A DNA stretch of 64,000 nt from Mesorhizobium sp. M7A.F.Ca.US.008.03.1.1 (lineage in GTDB: Bacteria; Pseudomonadota; Alphaproteobacteria; Rhizobiales; Rhizobiaceae), in contig NZ_RZRU01000010.1 in assembly GCF_003997495.1 (NCBI RefSeq), forward strand, positions 76,588-140,587, in the 5' to 3' direction. Numbering within the stretch: position 1 is the first letter of the stretch; every line of letters begins with the position of its first letter. The notes beneath the pieces were generated by a model that had not been told where the DNA came from, ran no database searches, and saw only the letters and a list, made by a program, of their open reading frames with translations. The position numbers and the translations under genes were made by a program. Positions 57,074-64,000 of this stretch are shown here, piece after piece.

Positions 57074-57940
57074 ATGTCTGTACCGCGCTGGAGATCCCTG
57101 CTCTTCGTTCCTGTTCACGTTCCGCGCTTTGTAGAGACGGCCCATGAGCGGGGCGCAGATGGCGTCATTCTCGACCTGGAGGATTCCGTGCCCCAGGATC
57201 GGAAAGGAGAGTCACGGCAGCAGCTTCCTGAATGCGTGGCAGAGGTGGGCCGGAAAGGCGCATCTGTTTTGGTCCGCGTGAATCATGGTCTGCGCGCCTT
57301 GGCGGCCGATCTCGATGCAGCCGTGATGGCGGGTGTTGACGCACTGGTTCTTCCGAAGACGGATTCGGCAGAGTGGGTTATAGAGATCGCGAATGCGGTT
57401 TCGGAACTAGAACGTGAAAGAAATCTTCCGCAGGGAGGCATCCGGTTCCTTGCCCAGATTGAGACCCCGGGCGCCTTGCAAAGGCTTGCGGCCATTGCGT
57501 CGGCGCATCCAAGGATGGTCGCAATGGCGCTTGGCCCTGAAGACTTCAGCGCCGCTGTTGGCGGCGCCCCAGGATTCGACCTTCTTTTGACGCCGAACCT
57601 TTCTGTTCTGTTTGCCGCCCGCGCGGCCGGCTTGCTCCCGCTGGGCTTCATAGGAAGCATCGGCGAGTTCTCGGACACGCATAAACTTCGTGAGGCCGCG
57701 GTGCGGGCGCGGCGGCTTGGCTTTGCCGGAGCTTTGGCGATCCATCCGACACAGGTGGCCATATTCAATGAGGCTTTCTCGCCAAGCGCCCAGGAGCTCG
57801 AGTGGGCCCATAAAGTTGTCGCGGCGGCAAATGATGCCGCCACGCGTGGACTGTCCGCATTCTCGTTGAATGGCAAAATGATAGATCCGCCAGTGGTGCG
57901 GCGCGCCCACGAGATCCTGATTCTTGTGGGCAACAACTGA
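57074..57940 (+). CDS. CitE-like (HpcH/HpaI family) acyl-CoA lyase
   Basis: 288 aa from ATG at 57074 (GAAGG upstream; family similarity begins MSVPRWRSLLFVPVHVPRF); an ATG at 57038 would add 12 residues. TIM-barrel lyase: GVILDLEDSVPQDRK, VLVRVNHG, Glu in LAQIETPGAL and Glu-Asp in LGPEDFSAAVGG for magnesium. Family members split citramalyl-CoA, beta-methylmalyl-CoA or malyl-CoA into acetyl- or propionyl-CoA and pyruvate or glyoxylate. Last gene of the methylaspartate module. A truncated copy is at 61.1 kb. Confidence 0.9.
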   Translation: MSVPRWRSLLFVPVHVPRFVETAHERGADGVILDLEDSVPQDRKGESRQQLPECVAEVGRKGASVLVRVNHGLRALAADLDAAVMAGVDALVLPKTDSAEWVIEIANAVSELERERNLPQGGIRFLAQIETPGALQRLAAIASAHPRMVAMALGPEDFSAAVGGAPGFDLLLTPNLSVLFAARAAGLLPLGFIGSIGEFSDTHKLREAAVRARRLGFAGALAIHPTQVAIFNEAFSPSAQELEWAHKVVAAANDAATRGLSAFSLNGKMIDPPVVRRAHEILILVGNN

Positions 57941-57959
57941 CTGGCCTGTTATCAGCGGC

Positions 57960-58117
57960 TGAACAGGAGCGAATGGCACTACACCGCGCCGGGCAAGCCG
58001 ATGCAAAATGGCTACGCGATTCCCTCAACGGCCGAATGCGAGACGAGCTGTTGAACGATGGCCTGTTCTTCGGCCTCGACCACGCCCGCAGTGCCACTGC
58101 CGAATGGAGGCAGGACC
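57960..58117 (+). pseudogene. IS3-family transposase OrfB, middle fragment
   Basis: Shifted frames give WHYTAPGKPMQNGYA, then SLNGRMRDELLNDGLFFGLD and ARSATAEWRQD, the catalytic-core region of IS3 OrfB. Its continuation FNTVRPHSSLA is at 59047, so a later insertion split it. Confidence 0.85.
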
Positions 58118-58144
58118 TAAATCCTGTTCATAACACTCATCTGT

Positions 58145-58600
58145 CTATGTCATTTGAGTGAATAGGTTTTGCTGATCTGGATGCGATCCCATGGGGTATT
58201 TTGGGTTTTGCCGCGCGCGATGAACGATGCGCTGAGCCGCCGGTTCGTCAAGCGTTGATCGGCTGAAGACCCATGGACCGTCCGGCAGAGGATGAACGCC
58301 TTCGATCGACGCGAGTCCACCGAAGGCGATGCAACGCGGCTCGCCATTGTCAAGCAGACCACGCCAGCAGGAATAGCGCGGAATGTTGTGCTTGGTTCCC
58401 GTGTAGCGGACCGTCAGCTCGCGGCCGCAGCGCCGGCAGCGGACAAGGTCGGCGAGCAGAGCGTCGCCATGCTTGGGCGCCCCGTGATGCCGGCTCGTGG
58501 GCACGTGGTCGCTCACCATCTTGCGGATCGCTTCCGCCTTTCCCAGCCGACGTAGCCTTCGTGTGCACCCGGAATCAGCGCCAGCATCTCGCGCCTTACG
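58145..58600 (-). pseudogene. Serine recombinase, zinc-ribbon fragment
   Basis: HEGYVGWE, then after a frameshift MVSDHVPTSRHHGAPKHGDA, LLADLVRCRRCGRELTVRYT and YSCWRGLLDNGEPRCIAFGG. The same region of the intact recombinase reads HEGYIGWSEYERN and LLSCGRCGRRLVVTYAG. The catalytic N-terminus is missing. Confidence 0.85.
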
Positions 58601-58955
58601 GCGGCTGCGCGAGCGAATGGCGGCATCTGCGCGGTCTGCGCGTCGTGCGGGTTGGAGAAGATCGAACTGATATGTCGTAGGCTGGCGCGGTATGGACCTC
58701 TCCCCGGTTCGCTTCGTGAGGACCCGATGCTGCGCCCGAATCCTCCAATTGCGATGGGGTGTGGGAATTGGCCGTCGGGTCCTGCAGCAGTGTCACCAAG
58801 ACGCCAAGCGTTCTGGGATCGATATGTGGGGCAGGGCAATGCGCCACGCGGTGCAGACCGCGATCAAACATCCAGGCCGGAACTTCCAGCCACCGATCGG
58901 AGGCGTGGCGGGAGAGACTGCAGCGGAAAACCTCCCGGTCGGCGTTCTCGATCAC
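58596..58955 (-). CDS. Small protein next to the recombinase remnant
   Basis: 119 aa in the open frame. VPAWMFDRGLHRVAHCPAPH and IDPRTLGVLVTLLQDPTANS resemble small conserved rhizobial proteins often found beside serine recombinases. The C-terminal part past residue 70 may be out of frame. Function unknown. Confidence 0.45.
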   Translation of the reverse strand: MIENADREVFRCSLSRHASDRWLEVPAWMFDRGLHRVAHCPAPHIDPRTLGVLVTLLQDPTANSHTPSQLEDSGAASGPHEANRGEVHTAPAYDISVRSSPTRTTRRPRRCRHSLAQPP

Positions 58956-59046
58956 CTCATGAACGTGAACACAACGCCCGGCCCAAGGATGCCACGGATA
59001 AAGAAACTTGCGTTCCTCGGTCCTGTGGGTGTTCTTTCCTGGTGTT

Positions 59047-59183
59047 GTTCAACACCGTGAGGCCGCATTCCTCGCTCGCTATTTGACCCCGGCGGTCTTC
59101 GCCGGAACCCTCGCCGCAACCGGCTCCGACGCTGCACTCAATGAAGGCTTCGCGCCTCCGCCCGTTGCTCAAACCGCGCCATA
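59047..59183 (+). pseudogene. IS3-family transposase OrfB, C-terminal fragment
   Basis: FNTVRPHSSLA, then after a frameshift LTPAVFAGTLAATGSDAALN and PPVAQTAP before a stop. Continues the fragment ending at 58117. Confidence 0.82.
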
Positions 59184-59229
59184 ACAGAAACGGCCGAGGC
59201 TAATCGCCACTGGTTGAAAGTTCAGTGGC

Positions 59230-59960
59230 AGGTCAGAGGGTCTGGCTCGACGGCCTTAGCTTCAGGCTATCCGGCCAATCCCGGCGATCACCCAGCGACA
59301 CGATGACTGACCAGTGCTCAGCGCCACCGCCGGAGCTGCAAAAAGAGTTGCGTATGATTGAGCGTTCGACCACGTTGCTGTCGATCTTGATATGGCCTCG
59401 TCCAGGATGCGCGAGAGGCGCTTCCCAGCGCGAGAGCGTGTAGGGGATCGCCGCTGTGAGCTTGGTCTTCTGACTGATTTGGCCGAGCTTCTCTAGCCGC
59501 CCTGGGTCCAGTGCCGTGATGGTTGAGCACTTTTTGCCTGCGTGCAGCAAGGCCTCGTTGGCCTCGGCTACGGATGTCATCCTCGATCTTTTAGAGTTCG
59601 CGGATCCTTCTTAGCGCCTCGATCGGGCGCGGCATGGCAGAAGGCGAGCGTGAAGCCGCTTTTCGTCGGCCAGCAAGCGATGGCCCGCTATAGCCGTCGA
59701 CCTGCAAGTTCCGGTAGAGAGCCTGCGAGATGAGCGATCGCACGCTGGGCCTTTTCGGTCCGGCGCATAGACATAAGACGCCCGGCGGTCCGCTCCCTCC
59801 CTAATCAGTCATCGCGGGCATAAATCCAGAGTAGGCCTGTCTTCGTCTTGCCGACCCCGGAACGAGCACCGGCGCGGTCGTCGCACGTCGGCGAAGAGTT
59901 TTGGCGAGGACTTCGGTTTTGCTAAAGCAACCGTTCATGGACCAGACGTAGGTGCCAGTC
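59230..59960 (-). pseudogene. IS66 TnpC, heavily decayed copy
   Basis: GQISQKTKLTAAIPYTLSRW, IKIDSNVVERSI and SGGGAEHWSVIVSL match the TnpC at 7.3-8.1 kb; further matches run to about 59960 in changing frames. Many indels and stops. No tnpA, tnpB or ends seen. Confidence 0.85.
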
Positions 59961-59972
59961 CGGCGCGGCCGA

Positions 59973-60330
59973 CTACCGGCGCTGCCAGCAGCCTGGGCAA
60001 GCGAACCAAATTGTAGCCCGCCAAGTTATGCCGCGCCCGCGGTGGCACATCCTCGCAGCTTGACCTTGGCCATGCCGTCTGAGGTCTTGACTGACCGAAC
60101 CCTCCTCTGACCCCTTAGGGCAGTGCTGACTGAGATCATAGCCCGGATGGCGCTTCGTGCGGTCATCGATCGCTATACGCGAGGCTTGTTGCTTTCTGCT
60201 CAAATGGGCGTTGAAGGCAACGCGCGGCGTGATCTTGCTCTTTGCAGGTCCTTGACTGGCGCGTCCTAGGCTTCGCCAGCGCCAGTCGATGCGCCGTCGC
60301 GGCGTCTGCGGTCCAACATAGCGAGAGCGG
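59973..60330 (-). pseudogene. IS5-family transposase C-terminal remnant
   Basis: IAIDDRTKRHPGYDLSQHCP with ATIWFACPGCWQRR and, in another frame, YNLVRLPRLLA match the end of an IS5-group DDE transposase (different from the one at 45.7 kb). Frameshifted throughout. Confidence 0.7.
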
Positions 60331-61080
60331 CATCACGCTCGCCTGTGCCAGGCCTGGGTATGAAACTTTCCAGTCAAGCCGGATTGGCCAGCACCTGGGT
60401 GCATAACCAACCTGTTGTCGCGGCTTCATTAGCATGAGGTGCCCGGAAACGAAGATACGTATGGACCCCGCCCCGCTTTCCAATTGAGCCTAGGGGCTGC
60501 TGATTCCTTCTTCGCCAAGGGTCGTGAACGGCGTGATCGACCAATGGATTAGGTTGATGGGACGATGAGTGTCGCCTCGGTCGAGCAATGGTGGATGAAA
60601 CTGCGATGACATGTCCGATAGGATCTCTGTAATCGCCCTGCCTGACGCCCTGCCTTCAGGTTTTCGACATAAAATTTCACCTCGGTCACACCTGATCTTA
60701 ATGTCGCCAGCGATCTAATCCAGTGTGCCAGGAATGAGGTACCGTACGGCCGCACTGCGAGAATGCCTTCTTCGCAAATCCCAGTCCTCGCCGTGACTGC
60801 TAGGTGCAATACTGCAAGCCAGCTGAACCAATTGAGGATCTGTCCCCTCATCGAGGCGCGGATTGACTTGGATGACGACGGGTCCAGGCTTCGTCCACGG
60901 AGTTCAATGTTCGTTGGCCCAGCTGAGGCCGTGAGCTTGCAAGCAATTCTGTGACACGTTGACGATACGATCATGCTCGTCATTAGTCAGCAGGGTTGGT
61001 TGGACAATTCACCTCTCGGAAGAGGAAATGGGGTGGCCGGCCGAAGTCCGCCAGCGGCAATAGCAATGACCTCCTTTCCC
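60331..61080. other. Stretch without a recognised gene
   Basis: About 750 bp of debris between the IS5 remnant and the truncated lyase copy. Frames on both strands lack family motifs. Confidence 0.4.
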
Positions 61081-61089
61081 ATCTTGTTA

Positions 61090-61467
61090 GCGCCGCTGGT
61101 TGCAATGGCGCTTGGTACTGAAGACTTCAGTGCAGCTGTTGGCGGTGCCCCAGAACTCGACCTGCTTTTGACGCCGAACCTTTCCGTTCTGTTCCCCATG
61201 CGGCAGTCTCGGCTCGATAGGAAGCATCGGCGATTCTTAGACAATGATAACTTCGTGGGGCCGCAGGCGATCCATTTAAACATCGATGGGGCTTTTCACC
61301 AAGCGCACAAGAACTCGAGGGACCCGTCGTGTCCTCGCGGCGAAAAAGATGCGACGGCGCAAGGCAAAGGCGCGTTCACATTGGACGGGAAGATGGTCGA
61401 TCTACCGGTTATTCGAAGGGTCCGAGAAATCATCTCCATGGATCAGGGCGCCGAGTTGGCCGGTTGA
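61090..61467 (+). pseudogene. Truncated, decayed copy of the CitE-like lyase
   Basis: LVAMALGTEDFSAAVGGAPE and LDLLLTPNLSVLF are nearly identical to the lyase at 57.5 kb (MVAMALGPEDFSAAVGGAPG). Then come frame changes, and GAFTLDGKMVDLPVIRRVRE at the end matches SAFSLNGKMIDPPVVRRAHE. The N-terminal half is absent. Confidence 0.92.
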
Positions 61468-61634
61468 AGCCTCGGCGGGTTGGGTCCATTCTGGACACAT
61501 AGGTTACGGTTTTGGTCAAACCACACTGAGATGACACGACAGTTAGGCGTCATGTCGCTCTGCAATTATTGCTGTCGCGCCATCACATTTCGAGATAGAT
61601 TACATCATTGCAGTCCGCCCTCGGAAGAGTACCC

Positions 61635-62561
61635 GTGGAAATCAGGCAGTTAAGATACTTTGTTGGCGTGGTCGAAGCAGGCAGTTTCACGAAGGCCGCT
61701 GGCTTTCTGAATGTCGCCCAGAGTGCGCTGAGTCTGCATGTGCGCCAATTGGAGGAAGGCTTCGGCACTCAGCTGCTGATACGCGACAGGACCGGCGTGA
61801 GCGTGACGGCGTCAGGAGCCAAACTCCTGGAGCGGGCGCGGGCGATTCTCAAAGAAATTCGAATTACCGAGGTGGAATTGACCAACACAGCCGCTTCCCC
61901 CGCCGGGGAGGTGACTATTGGCATTCCGTCTGGAGCTGCTCGCGTCCTGAGCGGTCCGCTGCTTGAGACGGTAAGACACGAACTGCCCAAGGTGTCCCTC
62001 AAGATGGTCGAGGGTATGACGGGACCGCTAGAGGAATGGATGGCGGCTGGACGCTTCAATCTGGCGGTTCTGTACCGCACTGCGGACAGTGTGGGGCGAA
62101 TGACTGTGCTAGCGCGCGAAGACCTTTGTCTGGTGGTTCCGTCCGGCGAGCCACCGTTTGAAGATGCGATATCTCTGGCCGACCTGCATGCATTCCCCCT
62201 GGCGGTTCCCATGCGCAACAACAATGTCAGGCGTTCGGTGGCTGATGTCGTCGCACAACACGGTTGCGCGATGGACGTCAAGTTTGAAGTGGACTCGCTC
62301 TCAACGATCATCAACATGGTCGTAGAGGGAAAAGCGCATTCTATTCTCGCCCCGTCTGCCGTTCAGAAAGAAGCCTCTCAAGGGCTGGTCCGGACGGTCA
62401 AGATAGTCGATCCGGTAATTACCCGCTCCGTGGTGCTTGCTGTAAATCCCAAAGATGAGCGTTCTGCGGCCGTTTCTGCGGTCCGCAAGCTCATTCCGAA
62501 GGTCGCCAGAGAATTGATTGAGAGCCGGGGCTGGGTAGCATCGGCTCCTGACGCGACCTGA
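61635..62561 (+). CDS. LysR family transcriptional regulator
   Basis: 308 aa from GTG after GGAAGAG (open frame extends nine codons upstream). Winged helix-turn-helix in residues 1-60: VEIRQLRYFVGVVEAGSFTK, AAGFLNVAQSALSLHVRQLE. Effector-binding domain from about 90 (GEVTIGIPSGAARVLSGPLL). Similar in kind to Nac/CynR-branch regulators. It is followed after 193 bp by an aldehyde dehydrogenase on the same strand, a likely target; it could also act on the methylaspartate module upstream. Confidence 0.92.
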   Translation: MEIRQLRYFVGVVEAGSFTKAAGFLNVAQSALSLHVRQLEEGFGTQLLIRDRTGVSVTASGAKLLERARAILKEIRITEVELTNTAASPAGEVTIGIPSGAARVLSGPLLETVRHELPKVSLKMVEGMTGPLEEWMAAGRFNLAVLYRTADSVGRMTVLAREDLCLVVPSGEPPFEDAISLADLHAFPLAVPMRNNNVRRSVADVVAQHGCAMDVKFEVDSLSTIINMVVEGKAHSILAPSAVQKEASQGLVRTVKIVDPVITRSVVLAVNPKDERSAAVSAVRKLIPKVARELIESRGWVASAPDAT

Positions 62562-62754
62562 GAACCATCGATCTGTAAACAACGGCATGACTTCCTTCCT
62601 GTCGGAACAGATCGATCTGGATTCCAGATGGATTTAGGCACTAATCGATATTTGACCCGCTGCGACCATCGCGATGAAACTGGCTCAAGCGAGCTCAGCG
62701 GCTTCGAAAATTGAAACGGCGCTCGCATGGCCAGAATCACAAGTGGAGCCCGCG

Positions 62755-64000
62755 ATGTCCCACGCCAGGAGCTACGAGCTCTTCATTAATGGCAAATGGC
62801 GAGCCGGTGGTAGCCGAGCCACTTTGCCGGTGATCAACCCGGCGACGGAGAAGGTATTTGCCTCAGTGGCCTCGGCTACGGTTCCAGACTTGGATGAAGC
62901 TCTTGCTTCGGCAGAACGCAGCCGCAAGGCGTGGTCCTCACGCCCCGCCAAAGAGCGTGGCGAGATCCTCGTCTCTGCCGCCAGCAATCTGGCTGAGAAA
63001 GCTGGCGCCGCAGCCAGGGACCTGTCGTCCGAACAGGGAAAGACGATTGCCGAAGCAACAGGAGAGTACGCGCGCGCAGTCGAAACGCTGGAATGGAATG
63101 GCCGGCATGCCGATGAGTTGTCGACCCCGATTCCGTTGGGTCCGAACAGGATGATCGTCCCGGAGGCCCTCGGTGTCGTCGCTGCCTTTACGCCGTGGAA
63201 CTATCCAGCCGTTCTCATCGCCCGCAAGCTCGCCCCCGCGCTGGCGGCAGGCTGCCCGGTGATCCTCAAAGGGGCCGAAGAGACGCCAAGCGTGGCTGTC
63301 CATGTCGTGGAATCTTTGCGTCAAGCAGGGATACCGGAAGGCGTGGTCAACCTGGTGTTCGGTGTTCCTGTGCATATATCACGGCATCTGCTCAGTTCGC
63401 CAATTGTCAAAGTCTTGACGTTCACGGGGTCGACCGCTGTTGGGAAACAGCTGGCCACACTGGCCGCGAATAATCTGCAGCGCTGCATCCTTGAGCTCGG
63501 TGGACATTCCCCGGTTATTGTGTGCGAAGATGCCGACCTGGCAACGGCGATACCGGCTATTTCGGAATACAAATTCGAGTGCGCGGGCCAGAGTTGTAAT
63601 GCGCCCAGCAGGATTCTTGTCGCCCGATCCCGCTATGAGGAATTCCTGTTCCGGATGACGGAGGCGGTCCGAAAAATCAGGATCGGTCCACCGGATGACC
63701 CTGCAACGCAGATGGGTCCCATGGCAAACGCGCGGCGAATCGAGGCCATGCAACGCCTGACCAAAGATGCGGTAGAGGGCGGCGCCCAAATCGAGACCGG
63801 TGGCATCCCCCTTGACCGACCGGGGTTTTACTGGCCGCCAACCATCCTGACTGGCGTACCGAAGGAAGCGAGAGTGCTTCATGAAGAGCCGTTCGGACCA
63901 ATTCTCACCGTGGCTCCTTTCGATACGATCGAAGAGGCGATCGATGAAGCCAACGCCACGGAGTACGGTCTGGCCGCCTACTTGTTTACTGGCGCGGCCG
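62755..64000 (+). CDS. Aldehyde dehydrogenase, partial (runs off the window)
   Basis: 415 codons visible, ATG after AAGTGGAG. YELFINGKWRAGGSRATLPV, NP-type Asn in TPWNYPAVLIARK, FTGSTAVGKQ for the cofactor, Glu in LELGGHSPVI and catalytic Cys in CAGQSCNAPSRI are all present; EEPFGPILTV follows. The last ~70 residues lie outside. About equal in type to the enzyme at 24.5 kb but clearly a different subgroup. Probably regulated by the LysR gene just upstream. Confidence 0.92.
   Translation, partial: MSHARSYELFINGKWRAGGSRATLPVINPATEKVFASVASATVPDLDEALASAERSRKAWSSRPAKERGEILVSAASNLAEKAGAAARDLSSEQGKTIAEATGEYARAVETLEWNGRHADELSTPIPLGPNRMIVPEALGVVAAFTPWNYPAVLIARKLAPALAAGCPVILKGAEETPSVAVHVVESLRQAGIPEGVVNLVFGVPVHISRHLLSSPIVKVLTFTGSTAVGKQLATLAANNLQRCILELGGHSPVIVCEDADLATAIPAISEYKFECAGQSCNAPSRILVARSRYEEFLFRMTEAVRKIRIGPPDDPATQMGPMANARRIEAMQRLTKDAVEGGAQIETGGIPLDRPGFYWPPTILTGVPKEARVLHEEPFGPILTVAPFDTIEEAIDEANATEYGLAAYLFTGAA

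Larger units (their letters stand above)
58118..59046. mobile_element. Decayed serine-recombinase element inside the IS3 gene
   Basis: About 930 bp between the two IS3 OrfB fragments. It holds the zinc-ribbon part of a serine recombinase and a small upstream gene, both on the minus strand: the same order as in the complete element at 4.8-7.3 kb. Exact ends are not clear. Confidence 0.65.

Noticed and set aside
60549..60983. 144-codon minus-strand frame
   Set aside because: No similarity to any family I know, no ribosome site, located in IS debris.
1..64000. tRNA, rRNA or integrase attachment site
   Set aside because: No cloverleaf-forming stretch, rRNA segment or tyrosine integrase was seen in the window.

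Overview
This is a 64 kb accessory region of an alphaproteobacterium, most likely a symbiotic rhizobium (Mesorhizobium, Sinorhizobium or Bradyrhizobium type, on a symbiosis island or plasmid). The assignment is an inference. It rests on the moderately high GC, the dense mix of IS66, IS110, IS5, IS21, IS3 and IS481-like elements, the many decayed genes, and a gene content (paired creatinase-type M24 enzymes, AsnC regulator, class III aminotransferase plus aldehyde dehydrogenase, fused polyamine-type permease) that I recall from rhizobial symbiotic replicons. No tRNA, rRNA, nod box or CRISPR array was seen.

Layout. 1-4.2 kb: two near-identical CocE-type hydrolase genes in a 1875-bp direct repeat. 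4.1-11.4 kb: a nested transposon. An IS110-type element is split by an IS66 element with an 8-bp target duplication, and the IS66 element is itself split by a serine-recombinase element and by an IS1111-like element. 11.4-15 kb: transposase remnants, an ATP-grasp ligase and a broken racemase. 15-22 kb: amidase, M20 amidohydrolase and AsnC regulator on the minus strand, then a class V PLP enzyme and an M20 peptidase on the plus strand. 22-28.5 kb: creatinase-type M24 hydrolase, aldehyde dehydrogenase, class III aminotransferase, polysaccharide deacetylase-like enzyme. 28.6-35 kb: two dead SDR genes, an intact MFS exporter, transposase debris and a class C beta-lactamase-like hydrolase. 35.4-41.7 kb: an alanine dehydrogenase relic, a polar amino acid ABC importer and a penicillin acylase-family enzyme. 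42.5-46.7 kb: a decayed paralogue of the MFS gene, a second M24 enzyme and a complete IS5-type element. 47-58 kb: M20 amidohydrolase, polyamine-type ABC importer with fused permease, aspartoacylase-like deacylase, methylaspartate ammonia-lyase, class III CoA-transferase and CitE-like lyase, all on the plus strand. 58-61.5 kb: decayed insertion sequences and a truncated copy of the lyase. 61.6-64 kb: LysR regulator and an aldehyde dehydrogenase that runs off the window.

How the genes may work together. About eleven intact enzymes cut amide, peptide or ester bonds. Two importers bring in amino-acid-like or polyamine-like molecules, and PLP enzymes, dehydrogenases and a methylaspartate-to-CoA-thioester module process the products. 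The reading I favour is a catabolic island for one or more N-acylated, cyclised or peptide-linked amino acid compounds. The 22-27 kb genes, the AsnC regulator and the deacylase at 53 kb match the classes of the ectoine degradation set (DoeA, DoeC, DoeD, DoeX, DoeB). The 53-58 kb block suggests release of 3-methylaspartate and its conversion through mesaconate and a CoA ester. Short sequence motifs shared by distant promoters suggest common control. The substrate is not identified by the sequence.
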